Part shown: one piece after another, positions 49,070 to 61,657 of the stretch
Numbering within the stretch: position 1 is the stretch's first letter
Layout: the number at the start of each line of letters is the position of its first letter
Assembly: GCA_033030425.1 (NCBI GenBank)
Contig: JAUFSD010000019.1
Span: 1,240,001-1,304,000, forward strand
Reading direction: 5' to 3'
DNA length: 64,000 nt
Source: Verpa conica
Taxonomy: Eukaryota > Ascomycota > Pezizomycetes > Pezizales > Morchellaceae
Translations under genes and position numbers: made by a program
Notes under the pieces: generated by a model
What the model was told of the DNA's origin: nothing
Database searches by the model: none
Seen by the model: only the letters and a program-made list of their open reading frames with translations

Positions 49070-51063
49070 CTACGAATACTCCCAATTTGGCTCTCCCCTC
49101 ACCTCCCTCCATTGCCTTCCGAAACGCTGCAGCGCCACAGTAACCGGTACCATAACTCCAAAAGCCAATATCCCTTGCGCCGAGAAAGTCCACGTAAACC
49201 CTACACTATCACACCACGGTGCGATAAAAAACGGGTTTACAAACGCGCTCAGGTTCAGCAATACGCTATAGAATATTATCACTGACATGGCATGGGAGGG
49301 GTAGCAATCAACTATATAAGACGAAATTGCAGTGTTGCCAATCTGGATTCCTGCTGCGACTGCCTGGGTGTTAACAAGAAAGCAAGTCGAGGAAGCCGAG
49401 ATAGGACTTACAGAGGAAAAGCCCAACCTGACCAACCATCCAGTGGTAGCCTTTATCAACACTAATACCCCACAAGATCAAGCCGACTATTCACATATTA
49501 GAAAGTGAGCGGTAAAGATTCCTATTCAGTGGATATCAATCATACCAGCGGTAATAGTCACAGCAGGATATACCAGCCACAGCCGCATCTCTGCAACACG
49601 GATATTATTATTCTTCTTCGCAAGCATTAATATAATCCTGTCGCTCAATGCGCCCGAACAAAATATCTCGCAGATTAGGGTTCCGAGGATGAGTCCGAGG
49701 AAAAGTAGACCTTGGATATCGGCTTTGTATTGCGGATATGCAACTGGGAGGTAGGTGATGACTGACAACACCCACCAATACCTTTACCATTTCCGTCAGT
49801 TTCTATGGCCTTGGCAAGGCAGTAAGGAGTACTAACCATGAGAAGCAATAGAAGAACACGGAAATAGCAATATTTGGGAACGACCACATCTTACAGAACT
49901 GTATGAGAGCGTCCCATGGCTTTGGATGCTCAACCCCAGGTACTTTCTGGAAGTTGATGAATGGGAGATCCTTAGTACGCTTTATTTCTACTACGGCTCT
50001 CATAACAGGCTTCTCGCGATCAGTGCCCGAAGGACCCCGGGCTGCGGTTGTCGGGAGGCGTGATAGCATTAGTTTCCGAGGGTATAATGTCTCTGGGAGA
50101 AATAATATCTCTGCAATCAAAAGCACACCGAAGAGGATCGCCGTCAACCAGGCGACCCAGTATTGATCTACTAGGGATATAAAGCCACCGACTTTTAAGT
50201 CACTATTAGTAACTAGGACTTCATGCAAGGGGTTCATGCGGACATACTTAAAGGCCCGACCAACAACCCCATATCTAGCGCCAACACCCACAATCCTAAC
50301 TTCTGCCCTCTCTCATATTCGAAAAACAAGTCATTCACAATTGCCATGCCGACTGTTGCCGCAGGACTAACCCCGAAACCTTGGAAAAACCTCGCGGCCA
50401 TATATCCCCCATATTTCGGTGCTACAGCAGAACCAATAGTCGCAATGAACGCCATTATCGTTCCGACTATGAAGATAATACGCCGGCCGTATATATCTGC
50501 GAGAGATGACCAGAAGAGGGGGCCTACTGAGAGACCAAGGGCTGGGATTGCGACGGTCCAGTTGACTTGGGAGTAGGTGAGGGAGTACTGCTCTTGAAGG
50601 AGGGGGAAGGAGGGGACGGTCGTAGTTGTGATATATGTGAAGAGGAAATACCTGGGTTTGGGGATGTTAGCATTCAATCTTGATAACTTCCCTCCCCCTG
50701 ACTTTTATCGCAAATTTCTCCCGCTCATCCTTCAACTAGACCACGATAGTTGTTCATATCTTTGCTACCATTCATTCACTTCTGGCGACTCAACTCGGGA
50801 AAACAGTCTACTCACATCCACATAACGATTGCTAAAGCTGTCCATTTCTGCATTCTTGAAAAGTTCAACGGGTCCAAAGGATCATCCGTCGGTTTTGGGC
50901 GCAACTCAATGCCTTCCATTGCCGGTGCAAACTCCTGGACGTACCCGGCGACCTCATTGCGGCCGGAGTCTGTTGCCTTTTCATTATACACAGAAAGAGT
51001 CTTTTTCTCGTGTATCTCCCCGGAAACTGGTGCTCGAGTATCGCTAGACATCTTTTCGTTCAT
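49070..51063 (-). CDS. MFS transporter (DHA1-type drug/metabolite exporter)
   Basis: Six exons (51063-50816, 50651-50248, 50191-49837, 49781-49546, 49486-49412, 49359-49070) give 535 residues. The N-terminus is hydrophilic (to about 70) and ends DDPLDPLNFSRMQKW, a typical lead-in for fungal multidrug exporters. Membrane helices follow, with LADIYGRR as the loop 2-3 signature and FQGFGVSPAATVGMAIVNDLFF. A long central loop (LPETLYPRKL ... KPWDALIQFCKMWSFPN) separates the two halves. Helices 7-12 include YWWVLSVITYLPVAYPQ and AAGIQIGNTAISSYIVDCYP. It likely works by proton antiport at the plasma membrane; the substrate is unknown. The last acceptor used is AGGCAG, four bases beyond a CAG, required by frame. 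It is convergent with nothing and divergent from the MATE gene. Confidence 0.9.
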
Positions 51064-54000
51064 ACTGCTACTGCTACTGCTGGTGTTGCTGGTGGTATGA
51101 TGGGGCCACGGCTAGCTGAGGGCTGAGCAACTAGATCGGCTCCCGCTTTTGTAATCTCCTCTCGGGATCCTATGGAGATGTTTCCTAGAATAGGCCGAGC
51201 CGAACAACATGTACCCGATCGAAGGAAAGACACTCAAAGATACCTCCTTTTATCAAGTAGTAACGCGTCTTTCTCAAAAGCACTATGAAACCCCCGTGGG
51301 GATATAATGCTGTATATCTATCTATCCAGCAGCTTGCTGTATAAGGTGGAAATCTTCATAATCATACTCTATCGCCTTACTCCTACACTGGGCCCAGTGG
51401 CGCCACACATAGCAACCACCTTCCCCCCCCCCCCCCGACCGAAAAAAACAAAGTAAAGGGCACAAAACGCGGGGGGGGGGGGTTGAAACGCCTGGAGGAG
51501 GTCATGTGACTTAGTGATAAGTGATAAGTACCACAGGGACTGAATTTCGACCTACTAGATTATTGTATTATCCTATTGATAGTGAGATAGGATCAATTAG
51601 AGGGTTTGCACATTATCTGTCATCATGTTTCGTGATGAAAGATAACGACCGTTTTGCTATCTACTTAGCGCAGGAGGGGGGACATGAACTCTTTTTTGTG
51701 GAGGCTAAGTGGCTTGAGAGAAAGGGCTGTCAAAATATGTGGCTATAGCTTGGAGTATAATATATGCACGTCTGTGTATGAGTAGGGGGAACACTTTTTA
51801 TGAGATCTGTGGTACTGAATTGCTCGTAGTCATGTCAATTACTCATGATATTTTTTTTTCTTTTGTGGTGCGCTTGAATTACCTTGGTGCCGCGCGAAGC
51901 AACGTCGCTACCGCCTACCTGGGCCATGGACCCCGTGCCGAACGCGTGCAGGCGAAACGAAACCCCTCAAAGTAAGCGAGAACATGGGTCTCTACACTCT
52001 TGCTATCTGCTCTGATAGTACTTTAACTTCATGAAATATTTGACTAGGAATTTTGGAAAAGTGTAGTACATGTAGCTGTATGTATTTAGGATACGATAGA
52101 GTTCCTTGCATGATAACAACTCATTGTGTAACTAGTTGTCTTTACAGACATGCCTGTCTACAAGCACACAGTGTGCAGGGACGTCGGAGTATACATAGTA
52201 CTCCCCGCTCTGAGGTCAGGAAACACCTCCCCCCAGCTGGTATCATTTATCAGCCCCCGTATTACCCTACTCTCACTGGTTCTTGAGGATTTTCCGGTTT
52301 TCATCGAATCGGTGCCAGAGACTAATCCTAGATTTCAACTCCCGGGGTAAGAACATACGGCAGTTCTAGCAGGGGTAGATCTCCTGACTCGTGTCTATCA
52401 ACTCGGGGATTATCCTAGAATGTTCCGACGAGTAAAGTGTATGAGAGGGTGATTATTATTGATTCCAAAGATATAGCATGAGATATAATAGCTTGATTAG
52501 TGGATGTTGCAAATACATGTCCCCGAAAGGAGGGTTCTACACACTATAGATGGCAAACTCATTGTGCGCTTTCCCGTGAGCTATAAAGGAAAATAAATTA
52601 GCGATAATATAGGCTTATATGATAAAGGACGCGTGATAGTTCATGATGTTATTGGTAGTATGTACTGTATTTTTGTTCTTTATAGTACATGTAAGTACAC
52701 CCTTGGTTATTCTAGGTGAGGCTTGATAAGAATCACCTACTAGTAAGTAATTAAGCAAAGAATCCCTTCTCTATTCAGCCGTAATAGACCCCATAGACTA
52801 CTCCTAAGGCCCAGATATGACTTGGTGATTCTGCCAGGGCCAGGGTTCCCCAATAACCCGTGTAGGTATCACTTTTAAACTTGTGATATTATGCAGCAAA
52901 GCTTCCCACCTTTACTCCCCGTAAATAACCACTCGGCAAGTATCCACCTCTCCGATCAATCTTCCAATCCTTTAATAGGCAAAACAAATAGTAAAGTCTC
53001 ACGGTTCCTGTCCCGAGCGATCCCGAATCCCCTCATTACCCTGCCGTGGCCAGAGTCGCTACGCGGATCGGTCCAGACCCCCCACGCCCATCCACGGTGA
53101 TTCATTTACGTAAAGACTTCAAGATAACCCTTGGGCTGGGGATTGGTTCCTGTCGACGTCTGTCGATGCTTCCATCTGGGCTTCCCCCCGGAGTCGATTC
53201 TTTCCTCCGACTGGATCGCCGCCAATGTCACATCACGTCCATCTGGTGACCCTCTTTCGGAATAGTTTCAGTACAGACGTGACTAATGGAGAACACCAAA
53301 ACAGAAGCTTGAAGCCGGCCTAAACAGGTGGAGAAACTCCACCTGGGCTCTGGGGAATAGATACCAAGTATCTGGATTACTATATTATCTGCAGCTAAGC
53401 TATTCTAATGATATTCTTAGGTAAAAGTGAACCACTGAGTAAGAAACGATGTATCAAGAATAACGCCTTCACGCTTGGCTGCCTCTACGGGCCAATAGGC
53501 TCGTTTCCGGGTCCCTACTGAATCTGCTCTGCCCGTACTGCTAGTCCGATGCGAATATCATTAATTCCATGTTGGTTATTCGATCACCAGCTATCAAAGC
53601 TCCACTATTGGGTCGCTACTGGGTACGCACTTACCAGTATGTAGTCCCTGCCTTTTCGATTTTGCCTCAGATCGCTTTCCCAGCTTCTGCAAACCCCAGG
53701 TCTTTATTCGTTATGTAAGACTTCGTGACGAACCATGTGAGATATTCTCAGCCTACCTACCTACTCTAGGACAGTACGGTTTTCTCTCCCTTTCTTTTTA
53801 GGTCATTATTTATCCCGGAGTAGCCGTCTATGAGCGTTTTACTGGCTAGTTCACGCCATCGCCATCTCTCAGACTCCCGTCATCCCGTACATTACCCCGA
53901 GGCCATCTTGTCAATATCACGGTTTAGGTGGTTTTCTTTGTTCTATTCTCTTCTTTTTACTTGATTTCAGAGAAGACATATCTTGTCTTTGGCTCTCAGT

Positions 54001-54137
54001 AAAAATCCTATCACTGCCATATCCATATATATCAACGATTTATATAAAGACTTTACCGCCAATCATTCCTCACAGAATATCTTTGGTCAATCTATTCTTT
54101 GGCTTTTTTTTTTACTACTGAGCATACAAAATTCATC
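51064..54137. other. Divergent intergenic region with C and G runs
   Basis: About 3 kb between two divergent transporter genes. A run of 14 C (51423-51436) and a run of 12 G (51471-51482) lie 34 bp apart and could pair or form quadruplex structures. Frames at 51521-51975, 52053-52350 and 52891-53249 have no recognisable product. The last 300 bp are CT-rich, likely promoter and leader of the MATE gene. Confidence 0.4.
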
Positions 54138-55738
54138 ATGGCAGACCAAAACAGCCGTCCCACCTCACCCACAACTCGGGCATCTTGGTTACCACCTTTT
54201 CTCCGTCCAAGTAGCACTTCAAAAGTGCACCCCAACGAAACCACTACACTTCTCCCAAAGCCTCTAAACGGATCATCATACGAAATCTCCGGCTCCGAGA
54301 ATGTAGCGACAGACTCAACGCTGGCGGAGTTTCTACTCCTGCTGAAAATGAGTGTTCCAGTAATTCTGGCATACACCCTGCAAAACTCACTCCAGACAAT
54401 ATCAGTCCTCATCGTTGGACGGATGTCACCAGAACACCTTGCAACCGCAGCATTTTCATATATGTTTGCCATGTCGACAGCCTGGCTGATCGCTCTAGGC
54501 GGCACAACAGCGCTGGATACACTGTGTTCATCGTCTTTCACCGGTTCCAAGAACCCCCATGAACTCGGAATCCTTCTCCAACGTGCATTTATTGTTCTAG
54601 GCTTATTCTACATCCCTGTTGCAATCTTGTGGTGGTTCTCTGAAGGCCTCTTTTTGAAGCTCGGACAAGATGCAGATCTCGCCCAGCAATCTGCCCTTTT
54701 CCTCCGATGGCTCATCCCCGGAGGGCTGGGATATATCTATTTCGAATCTACGAAAAAGTATCTTCAGGCGCAGGGTATCATGAGAGCTGGGACTTATGTA
54801 CTCTTAATCACGTCACCGTTGAATGCGGTCTTGAATTATCTTTTTGTCTACGTGTTGGATTTGGGCCTGGTCGGTGCACCTATTGCAACTGGTATTACGT
54901 ATTGGATTAGCTTTGTAGCTCTCGTGGCGTATGCAAAGTTCGTGAAGGGCTGGGAGAGTTGGGGTGGATGGGATAGAGCTTGTTTGAGGAATATGGGAGT
55001 GTTTGCCCGTTTAGCGGGACTAGGAGTGATTATGGTGGGGACTGAATGGGTATGTTTTGAGTCCAATGGTATCTTACGAAAGTCAATACACTAACAACCT
55101 ACGAATAGTGGGCATTTGAAATTGTAGCACTCGCCGCTGGCCGCTTGGGTACTGTACCACTTGCTTCCCAGAGTGTCATAATGACTACCGACCAAGTCCT
55201 CAATACCATCCCATTCGGCATTGGTGTCGCTGCATCTACCCGTGTTGGTAATCTTCTCGGGGCCCGCGATGCCCGCGGCGCCTCACGAGCTGCCAACACA
55301 GCCGCGTTCCTCTCTATTGCGCTTGGTGCACTTGTGATGGGTGTTATGCTAGCGGTCAAGGACTTCTACGCCAAAATATTCTCCGACGACGTAGATGTCA
55401 TCACACTCACTGCTCAAGTCATGCCTCTTGTTGCGTTATTCCAAATTGCAGACGGGCTTAATGGTAGCTGTGGGGGTGCTCTCAGAGGGATGGGGAGACA
55501 ACATATTGGTGCTGGGGTGAACTTGGTCAGCTATTATTTTGGTGCACTGCCATTGGGGATCTGGTTGGCGTTTAATGGGTGGGGTTTGAAAGGGCTGTGG
55601 GTTGGTCAATGCATTGCTCTGTACTTGGTTGGTGCTGCAGAGTGGGCATTGGTTGGGTGGAGTGATTGGGATGTGCAGGTTAGAAAGGCATTCGAAAGGA
55701 TGGAAGTAGATGAACAGATTGAAGAGGGTGGGTTATGA
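54138..55738 (+). CDS. MATE family efflux transporter
   Basis: Two exons (54138-55049 and 55109-55738) give 513 residues, with intron TGG|GTATGT to AATAG|TGG, phase 0. A 65-residue polar N-terminus precedes twelve helices. MATE features: SVPVILAYTLQNSLQTISVLIVGRMSPEHLATAAFSYMF, GGTTALDTLCSSSFTG, WLIPGGLGYIYFESTKKYLQAQG, then ALAAGRLGTVPLASQSVIMTTDQVLNTIPFGIGVAASTRVGNLLGA and GLNGSCGGALRGMGRQHIGA. MATE pumps export cationic drugs and metabolites by H+ or Na+ antiport; fungal members sit in plasma or vacuolar membranes. The ATG at 54138 follows TTCATC and begins MADQNSRP; no nearer start fits. Confidence 0.92.
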
Positions 55739-57604
55739 CTTTAGTGTAAACGGTTGCCCTGCAGGATTTTAGAGTTTTTACGATGCTTAATGCCGTGATA
55801 ATAGACTGGGACTGGATAAATTAAAGTTGTTATGAGGGTGATAGCACTGGCATATGGGGTAGTAAAGTTAGACTATGAAATATCCCCCGGTAATTTTTGT
55901 ATAGAATCTTATTGTTTTGTCGGTACCAAGTACCACAAACAAGTCTCGATAATAGTCTCTCCACCGGTAGAGGGTGTTTTTGCTTTATTCAAGGCTGATT
56001 ACAAAACAAATCTATTCTTGCCGGAAAAACGATACTCCGAAAAAAAACTCACCCATTACCTGGTTCCGTGCGATGAGCGCTGCAACCACCCAATCGCCCA
56101 ATACAATTTGACTGGTAAACAACCAACATTTCCTCTTATCTACAATCAGCGCACATAAAAGTAGCGTCACTTGTACATGTTGACTATTTACCCACAATAC
56201 TATTCACATTCTTTCCTACTGTAAACCCAATTGGTCTCCACATTTAGATCGACAGACACATAAGAGAGAGTTTCTCATTAAACAACAAGGCTGAAGAATA
56301 AGGCATGTCATATCGATAAGTAAACACCCTTCTTCTTCCCTTCCTTGCTCATCGAGTTTTTCCGTTTCGTCCCGGTTCCGTTGACAATTACTGTTAGCTA
56401 ATTGCTTGAGATAAGAGAGAGCTATGTCTTTACGTAACAGCTACCTATGCGCCCGAGGCAAACGTTATTTTTGCATTACTGGGGGTACAGTAGTTTAATG
56501 TGTAAGTACGAGCGAGACATAATTAAAAAAATAAAAATACCGATAAGAGGTAACGTGTAGATAAGAATTTTAGGCTGGTTGGTTTGTTCTTTTTTTTTTT
56601 TGAGGTTATGCCTAAACGGGGCAACAGGATGTGGTTCAATTCTCCCATTTACAACCCAAAGAGGAAAATGGAATGAGAGCAACAGCAACAACAATAATAA
56701 CAGCGGGAAGAAAGAAAAAAAATCCCAGTTAACCAGAAAAACTAGTATGATGTAATACTATTTGTCTAGGATCTCTATCACCCTTACTCTCTCCCCGTTC
56801 CCCTTCCCCGGGGGGGCTATGGACAAGTCACATTATATCATGGCGCGCCACCGTTGTTTTCTGATCTCGATATGTACCGGCAGTTTGGGAATCGAGTAAC
56901 GGGGGGGTATTGCATGGCGTAGAGTAGTGTAATGTCGTTGCCATTACCCATTGTCTAGCTGGGTATCAATCATAGCCAGTAAAGTAAACCTTGAGACAAC
57001 ATCTTCCCTTTCAGGAGCTTCGGGAGAGATCAGTTTTTTCAAAATCTCTTATTCAGGATATTCGGAGGAGACCTCCCCTCTCCCTTCTATCATTGTTTTA
57101 CTCGAAAGAAGAAGTACGATTGAGTGACGGATGGACTATGAGCTCGGTGACGAGTTTGACAATTGAATTCACAGGACTATCTATTACCTAAATGTGTTTG
57201 AAGTATCTCGATGGTCAATCGATCTAGATGCCGAGTTGAGAGACAGGCTGCAGAGGTCTGTGTTTGCTGCAATGGTTGACTTTGACGTGATGCTTGATAG
57301 GTGCTCCTGAGAGTCGTTCTTAGAATAGTTACTGATTGTCATCACCTCGATCGATATCCGCAATATCTCTCCGGGGTGATGTCAAAGACAGCTCAGATGC
57401 ATTTATGACAGTTTTTGTTACCTAATAGCTTTTTTTCTTTCTTTCTTTCTACCGCTGCGAGGTAAGTACTAACATCCAAGCTATTCGAGATATCCGCATC
57501 TTCAAGAGCAACAACAAAAAGGTCAACGATATCTCACCTTGACAGAGTCAATTCTTCATTAAGCAGATCAGAAAGAAGTCGGTCAGATAGAAAGATATCC
57601 AAAA
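55739..57604. other. Intergenic, no gene seen
   Basis: Frames at 55832-56158 and 56991-57191 are not recognised and lack splice partners. The 57400-57600 part is CTTT-rich and then A-rich, a likely promoter and leader for the agmatinase gene. Confidence 0.4.
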
Positions 57605-59103
57605 ATGTATACTTCTACTCTCATATCTCTTACGGTGCACACGTCTGCCCTCGTCTTCCTTGCAGCTATATCTTCTGTTGCAGCACACGAGCATCCAGGG
57701 AGTCTCCAAGAACCTCTCAACGCACAAGGTCCTCACAGTGAGAGGTTATGGTACAACACACTACCAGGTGATGGTGGAACCCAGGTGAATATTTCTTTAG
57801 ATCTCATGATCTAGCTCATGTGCTGATAATAGCTTATGTAGGCCGACTCTGTGTTCTCCGGTATCTCAACATTTGGAAGACTCCCGTACTACCCATGCTT
57901 AGCTTCGGATGCAGAGAAGTTTGATATTGCCTTCCTTGGTATGTATCACCCCCCTCCCCCCTATAGTACATTCCTCGTTTTCCTTATAAATATCAGGTGC
58001 ACCTTTCGATACTGGTACCTCCTACCGCCCAGGCGCCCGTTTTGGGCCTTCGGGAATCCGTCAAGGTTCTCGCAGATTAAACCTCTACGGCGGCTACAAC
58101 GTTCCACTCGAAACGAATCCGTTCAACTCATGGGCTCGTGTCTTGGACTGTGGTGACATCCCTGTAACTTCGTTAGTCACCCACCAACCAACCCACCGGG
58201 TGTAGGTATGTACAATACGTTTTTTGACTGACCGGACTTGGTGTGCAGATACGACAACGATTACGCTATCAAGCAAATTGAGAATGGACACCTTGCGCTA
58301 TTGTCCCGCACACCGGCTACTGACGCTGAAAAGTCCGGCCCGAGTCTAAAGGGGAAGACTCTCCCTAGAGTAATCACTTTGGGCGGGGATCATACTATTG
58401 TGTTGCCCATCTTGAGGAGTGTCAGTAAGATGTACGGACCAATGAGTGTTATCCATTTCGACAGTCATCTAGATACCTGGAAGCCGAAAGTATTTGGAGG
58501 CTCCCTATCAAAGACCGCTTCGGTCAACCACGGCACATACTTCGTAAGCACCACCAGAAAAAGAACCCTTTTTACTACTAGCCCCCCAGACTTACTCAGT
58601 TATATATAAAAAAAAAACAGTTCCACGCAGCTCAAGAAGGACTTCTCAAGAACGACACAAACATCCACGCCGGCATCCGCACGACACTCTCCGGACCATC
58701 CGACTACGAAAACGACGGCTACGTCGGTTTCCAGATAGTCGAAGCCCGCGAAATCGACACCATCGGCGTCAAGGGCATCATCAAGAAGATCATTGACCGT
58801 GTCGGAACCACAAACCCAGTGTACCTTTCGATCGATATCGATACACTTGATCCGGCGTTCGCACCTGCTACGGGTACTCCCGAGACGGGTGGGTGGAGCA
58901 CACGCGAGTTGCGCACGATTATTCGCGGGCTGGCGGATATCAACTTGATTGGTGCTGATATTGTCGAGGTTGCGCCGGCGTATGATACGAATGCTGAGTT
59001 GACGACTATGGCTGCGGCGGATGTGCTGTATGAGGTTATGAGTATTATGGTTAAGAAGGGGCCGTTGAGTTATATGGGGAAGAAGGAGGAGAGTGAATTG
59101 TAG
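57605..59103 (+). CDS. Agmatinase / ureohydrolase family, with signal peptide
   Basis: Five exons (57605-57784, 57842-57938, 57997-58171, 58249-58543, 58621-59103) give 409 residues. The N-terminus has a hydrophobic leader ([22 protein letters not shown]), so secretion is likely. Ureohydrolase manganese motifs are all present: GGDHT, FDSHLD (DAHxD with Ser for Ala) and [19 protein letters not shown]; also [22 protein letters not shown] near the start. The family hydrolyses agmatine to putrescine and urea; related fungal enzymes act on guanidino compounds such as guanidinobutyrate, so substrate is not certain. Intron 3 uses a GTTAGT donor; the last intron ends A8-CAG. The C-terminus is lysine-rich ([18 protein letters not shown]). 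Confidence 0.92.
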
Positions 59104-61035
59104 CTTATTGGGGAAAAGATGTACTCTTATGTAGTCTGGTTAATTGGGGCTGATGAATAAATAAATATGATTTCTTGATCTTTGTTCACTTGATTTCGTA
59201 TTACCTTTGTGGATAGTAGGAAATGCCAAGACATTCATATATAGTCACTCGGGTAGTCTTGGCACCAAACAGACAGATCAATTAGAAGCCTCAGGAGGGA
59301 ATGATCCTCGTCGGCTCTGGCTTCTGGCTAAATCAGACTTTATAGAACTCCTATCAGAATTATCTAGGTAATCGGGAACGACAAAGTATCCCCGTTAGAG
59401 ATGCTAAAGTGAAACGGAATCTAAAACACCCCTTACATCTATATTGCCTATAATAGAGCAACTAAGCTCTCATATGATATCTAAACTTAAGCTTAAAGTA
59501 CATAGCGAACACGAATTTGAAGGTTCTTTGAGCCTATTCTTGTCTAAGACTAGAAACCGTTTGGGAGGGCTCTCTGACAAGATGCCAATTATTAGTTTCA
59601 GCCCTGTTTCTTGTGCCCCAATTATTTAGCGCGACCCAACAACTCTACTGGTACTATAGTAAGTCTATTAGTATATGTACCCGTTAAGCGCGTCGTCTTT
59701 GCGGGGAAAATGACGCGATGATGGGAAATAGCCGAAAACCCATGGCCAGCGCACACAGACTGTTTCCTTCCCAGAGTCATCTGAGTTTGCAATCCTCTTG
59801 TCCCCCTTAAACTATAAAACTTCTCTCCCGCTCGCATCGTCTCTGACGTGTTAGTAAACTTTGGTTTAGTGTACCAAGCAAGGTGCATTAGTACTGTTGT
59901 ACAGTCTACATCCCTCCCTTCCACAAAGCAATTTACAAGATATACCATGTACAGCCCCCCCTGTGTAGATATGCCTCGATTGAGGAACTCAAGGCTCTAA
60001 TCGGCGTGTTATAGCATTCTTAAGGTTTCTGTTCCCAAGAAAGTAGAGTACAGCCCTAGAGATATCCGCCTACCCCCTTTGCTGCACCTTCCCCTAAAAT
60101 AACAATGCATGGTCTAGCTAGGCGCCGACACGCGCGCACCTCGACAGTTCGCGTCAAAGAGACTACTCTCATCTGTTCGCATATTCCGAAACATTCAAGT
60201 CATCGAACGTTCTATGAATCAGGTCACCCTGGGTCTCGATCAAACCTAGGATCTGCATAGGCACTGTCGTACCTGCTGCGGTGCCTAGATAAGTTTAATG
60301 AAAGGTTTCGGCAATCATCAATTGTAGAAATTAAACCGGGCCACGGTTCACCCGTCACAAGCCCTAAAGTACTATAGTCGAAACGGTTTCCTGCATTTTA
60401 ACCAAAGTCTAGTCTGTACGACCTTTTTGTAGGGCGAGAGAGAGAGAGATTCTAGCGAACGACAGAGTTATAGGGGTAGGAATGAACCTCAGCCACAAAG
60501 GGAATATGAAATCCTGGGCAAAGGGGAGGTTAAATATCCCATCCCCTTTCAATAGGGCGCAGTATTGATATATCACACCGCATCTCTCGCTAATTGAGCC
60601 CTTCCCCACTATTGTGAGTCTTACCGCCCGAATCGCACTGTGCCAAGCCCCACAGCTCCCGGTGCTACAGCGCTAGGCTATACATGGCAGTACTGGTGGT
60701 ACTTGCTACCGGAGAAAAGCCTTCGAGTCTTATGCTGGGTTGTTTATGTCGAGGCACGGTACAACCATCGGGCAGTTCAGTAAAAAATAGTAACCGCCTG
60801 ATTCATGCCTTATAAAGGGGGGGGGACCAGGTCGTAGTTATCAAGCTCATTTCTCCTCATCATTGAAGTCCGATTATTTCACACCTACAGATCTTTTTTT
60901 TTTTTCTTCTTCTCTCCCTCTCTCTCTTCCTTTTCAACTTAATCAACACGCTCATTTTTATTTTATTTATAGCTTTTTATATTTTTTATATTTTTTTTTC
61001 ATTCTTGAGATAGTTCTACAAAAAAGTTCAGCAAA
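59104..61035. other. Intergenic, no gene seen
   Basis: About 1.9 kb. CTTATAAAGGGGGGGGG near 60810 is a TATA-like box, about 220 bp before the PLAC8 start, followed by a T/C-rich leader. Frames at 59622-59948 and 60409-60609 are not recognised. Confidence 0.4.
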
Positions 61036-61657
61036 ATGAGCAATCCTCGCCATCAAGACAATGTCGCCTACCAGATGAAGCAAACACCTGGTCAAGGCTA
61101 TCCTCAACCGTTTCCTCAAGAGCACAAACATACCGGCCCTCAAGAGTGGAAACATGGAATGTGCGGTTGTTTCAGTGATTGCGGTGTCTGTAAGTTAATC
61201 CAGAGAGAAAGAAAGAAAATAATAATTCAATACTAACAATACACTAAGGCTGCACGGCTTACTGGTGCCCTTGTATTCTTCACGGAAAGACCAAATACCG
61301 AATGCGTCACCATACAATGGAGAAATACTCCTGCTGCAATGGAAGCGTACGTTACATACCCTTTTTCCTCTCTCTCTCTCTCCTATATTTACGTCTAGCT
61401 AACACGAGCTTCCATAGTGTATGGGATACGCCGTCCTAGCAACATGTCTTTCGCCGTTCTACTTCATCCTCGGAATGAGACAGCGCGCAGAAATCCGAGA
61501 ACGGTATAACCTCGCCGGCGGTGGATGCGGAGATTACTGTAGATCGCTTTGCTGCGCCTGTTGCTCGTTGATCCAGGAGGAGAAGGAAGTCAGAGACAGG
61601 GCCCAAACAATGAGTCAAGGATATCAGACCCCCGGTGGGATGGTCTATGCTCACTAA
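61036..61657 (+). CDS. PLAC8 (DUF614) family cysteine-rich protein
   Basis: Three exons (61036-61189, 61249-61346, 61418-61657) give 163 residues. A Pro/Gln/Gly-rich N-terminus (to about 35) precedes the PLAC8 domain: EWKHGMCGCFSDCGVCCTAYWCPCILHGKTKYRM, CCNGSCMGYAVLATCLSPFYFILGMRQRAEIRERYNLAG, and GDYCRSLCCACCSLIQEEKEVRDRA. The family has two close hydrophobic segments with CCxxxxCPC and QExxEV-like motifs; relatives in plants affect organ size and metal transport, and fungal ones are largely uncharacterised membrane proteins. The C-terminal QEEKEVRDR matches the family end. Exon phases (1, then 0) all agree with the family alignment. The long T-rich leader (60890-61010) suggests strong expression. 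Confidence 0.92.
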
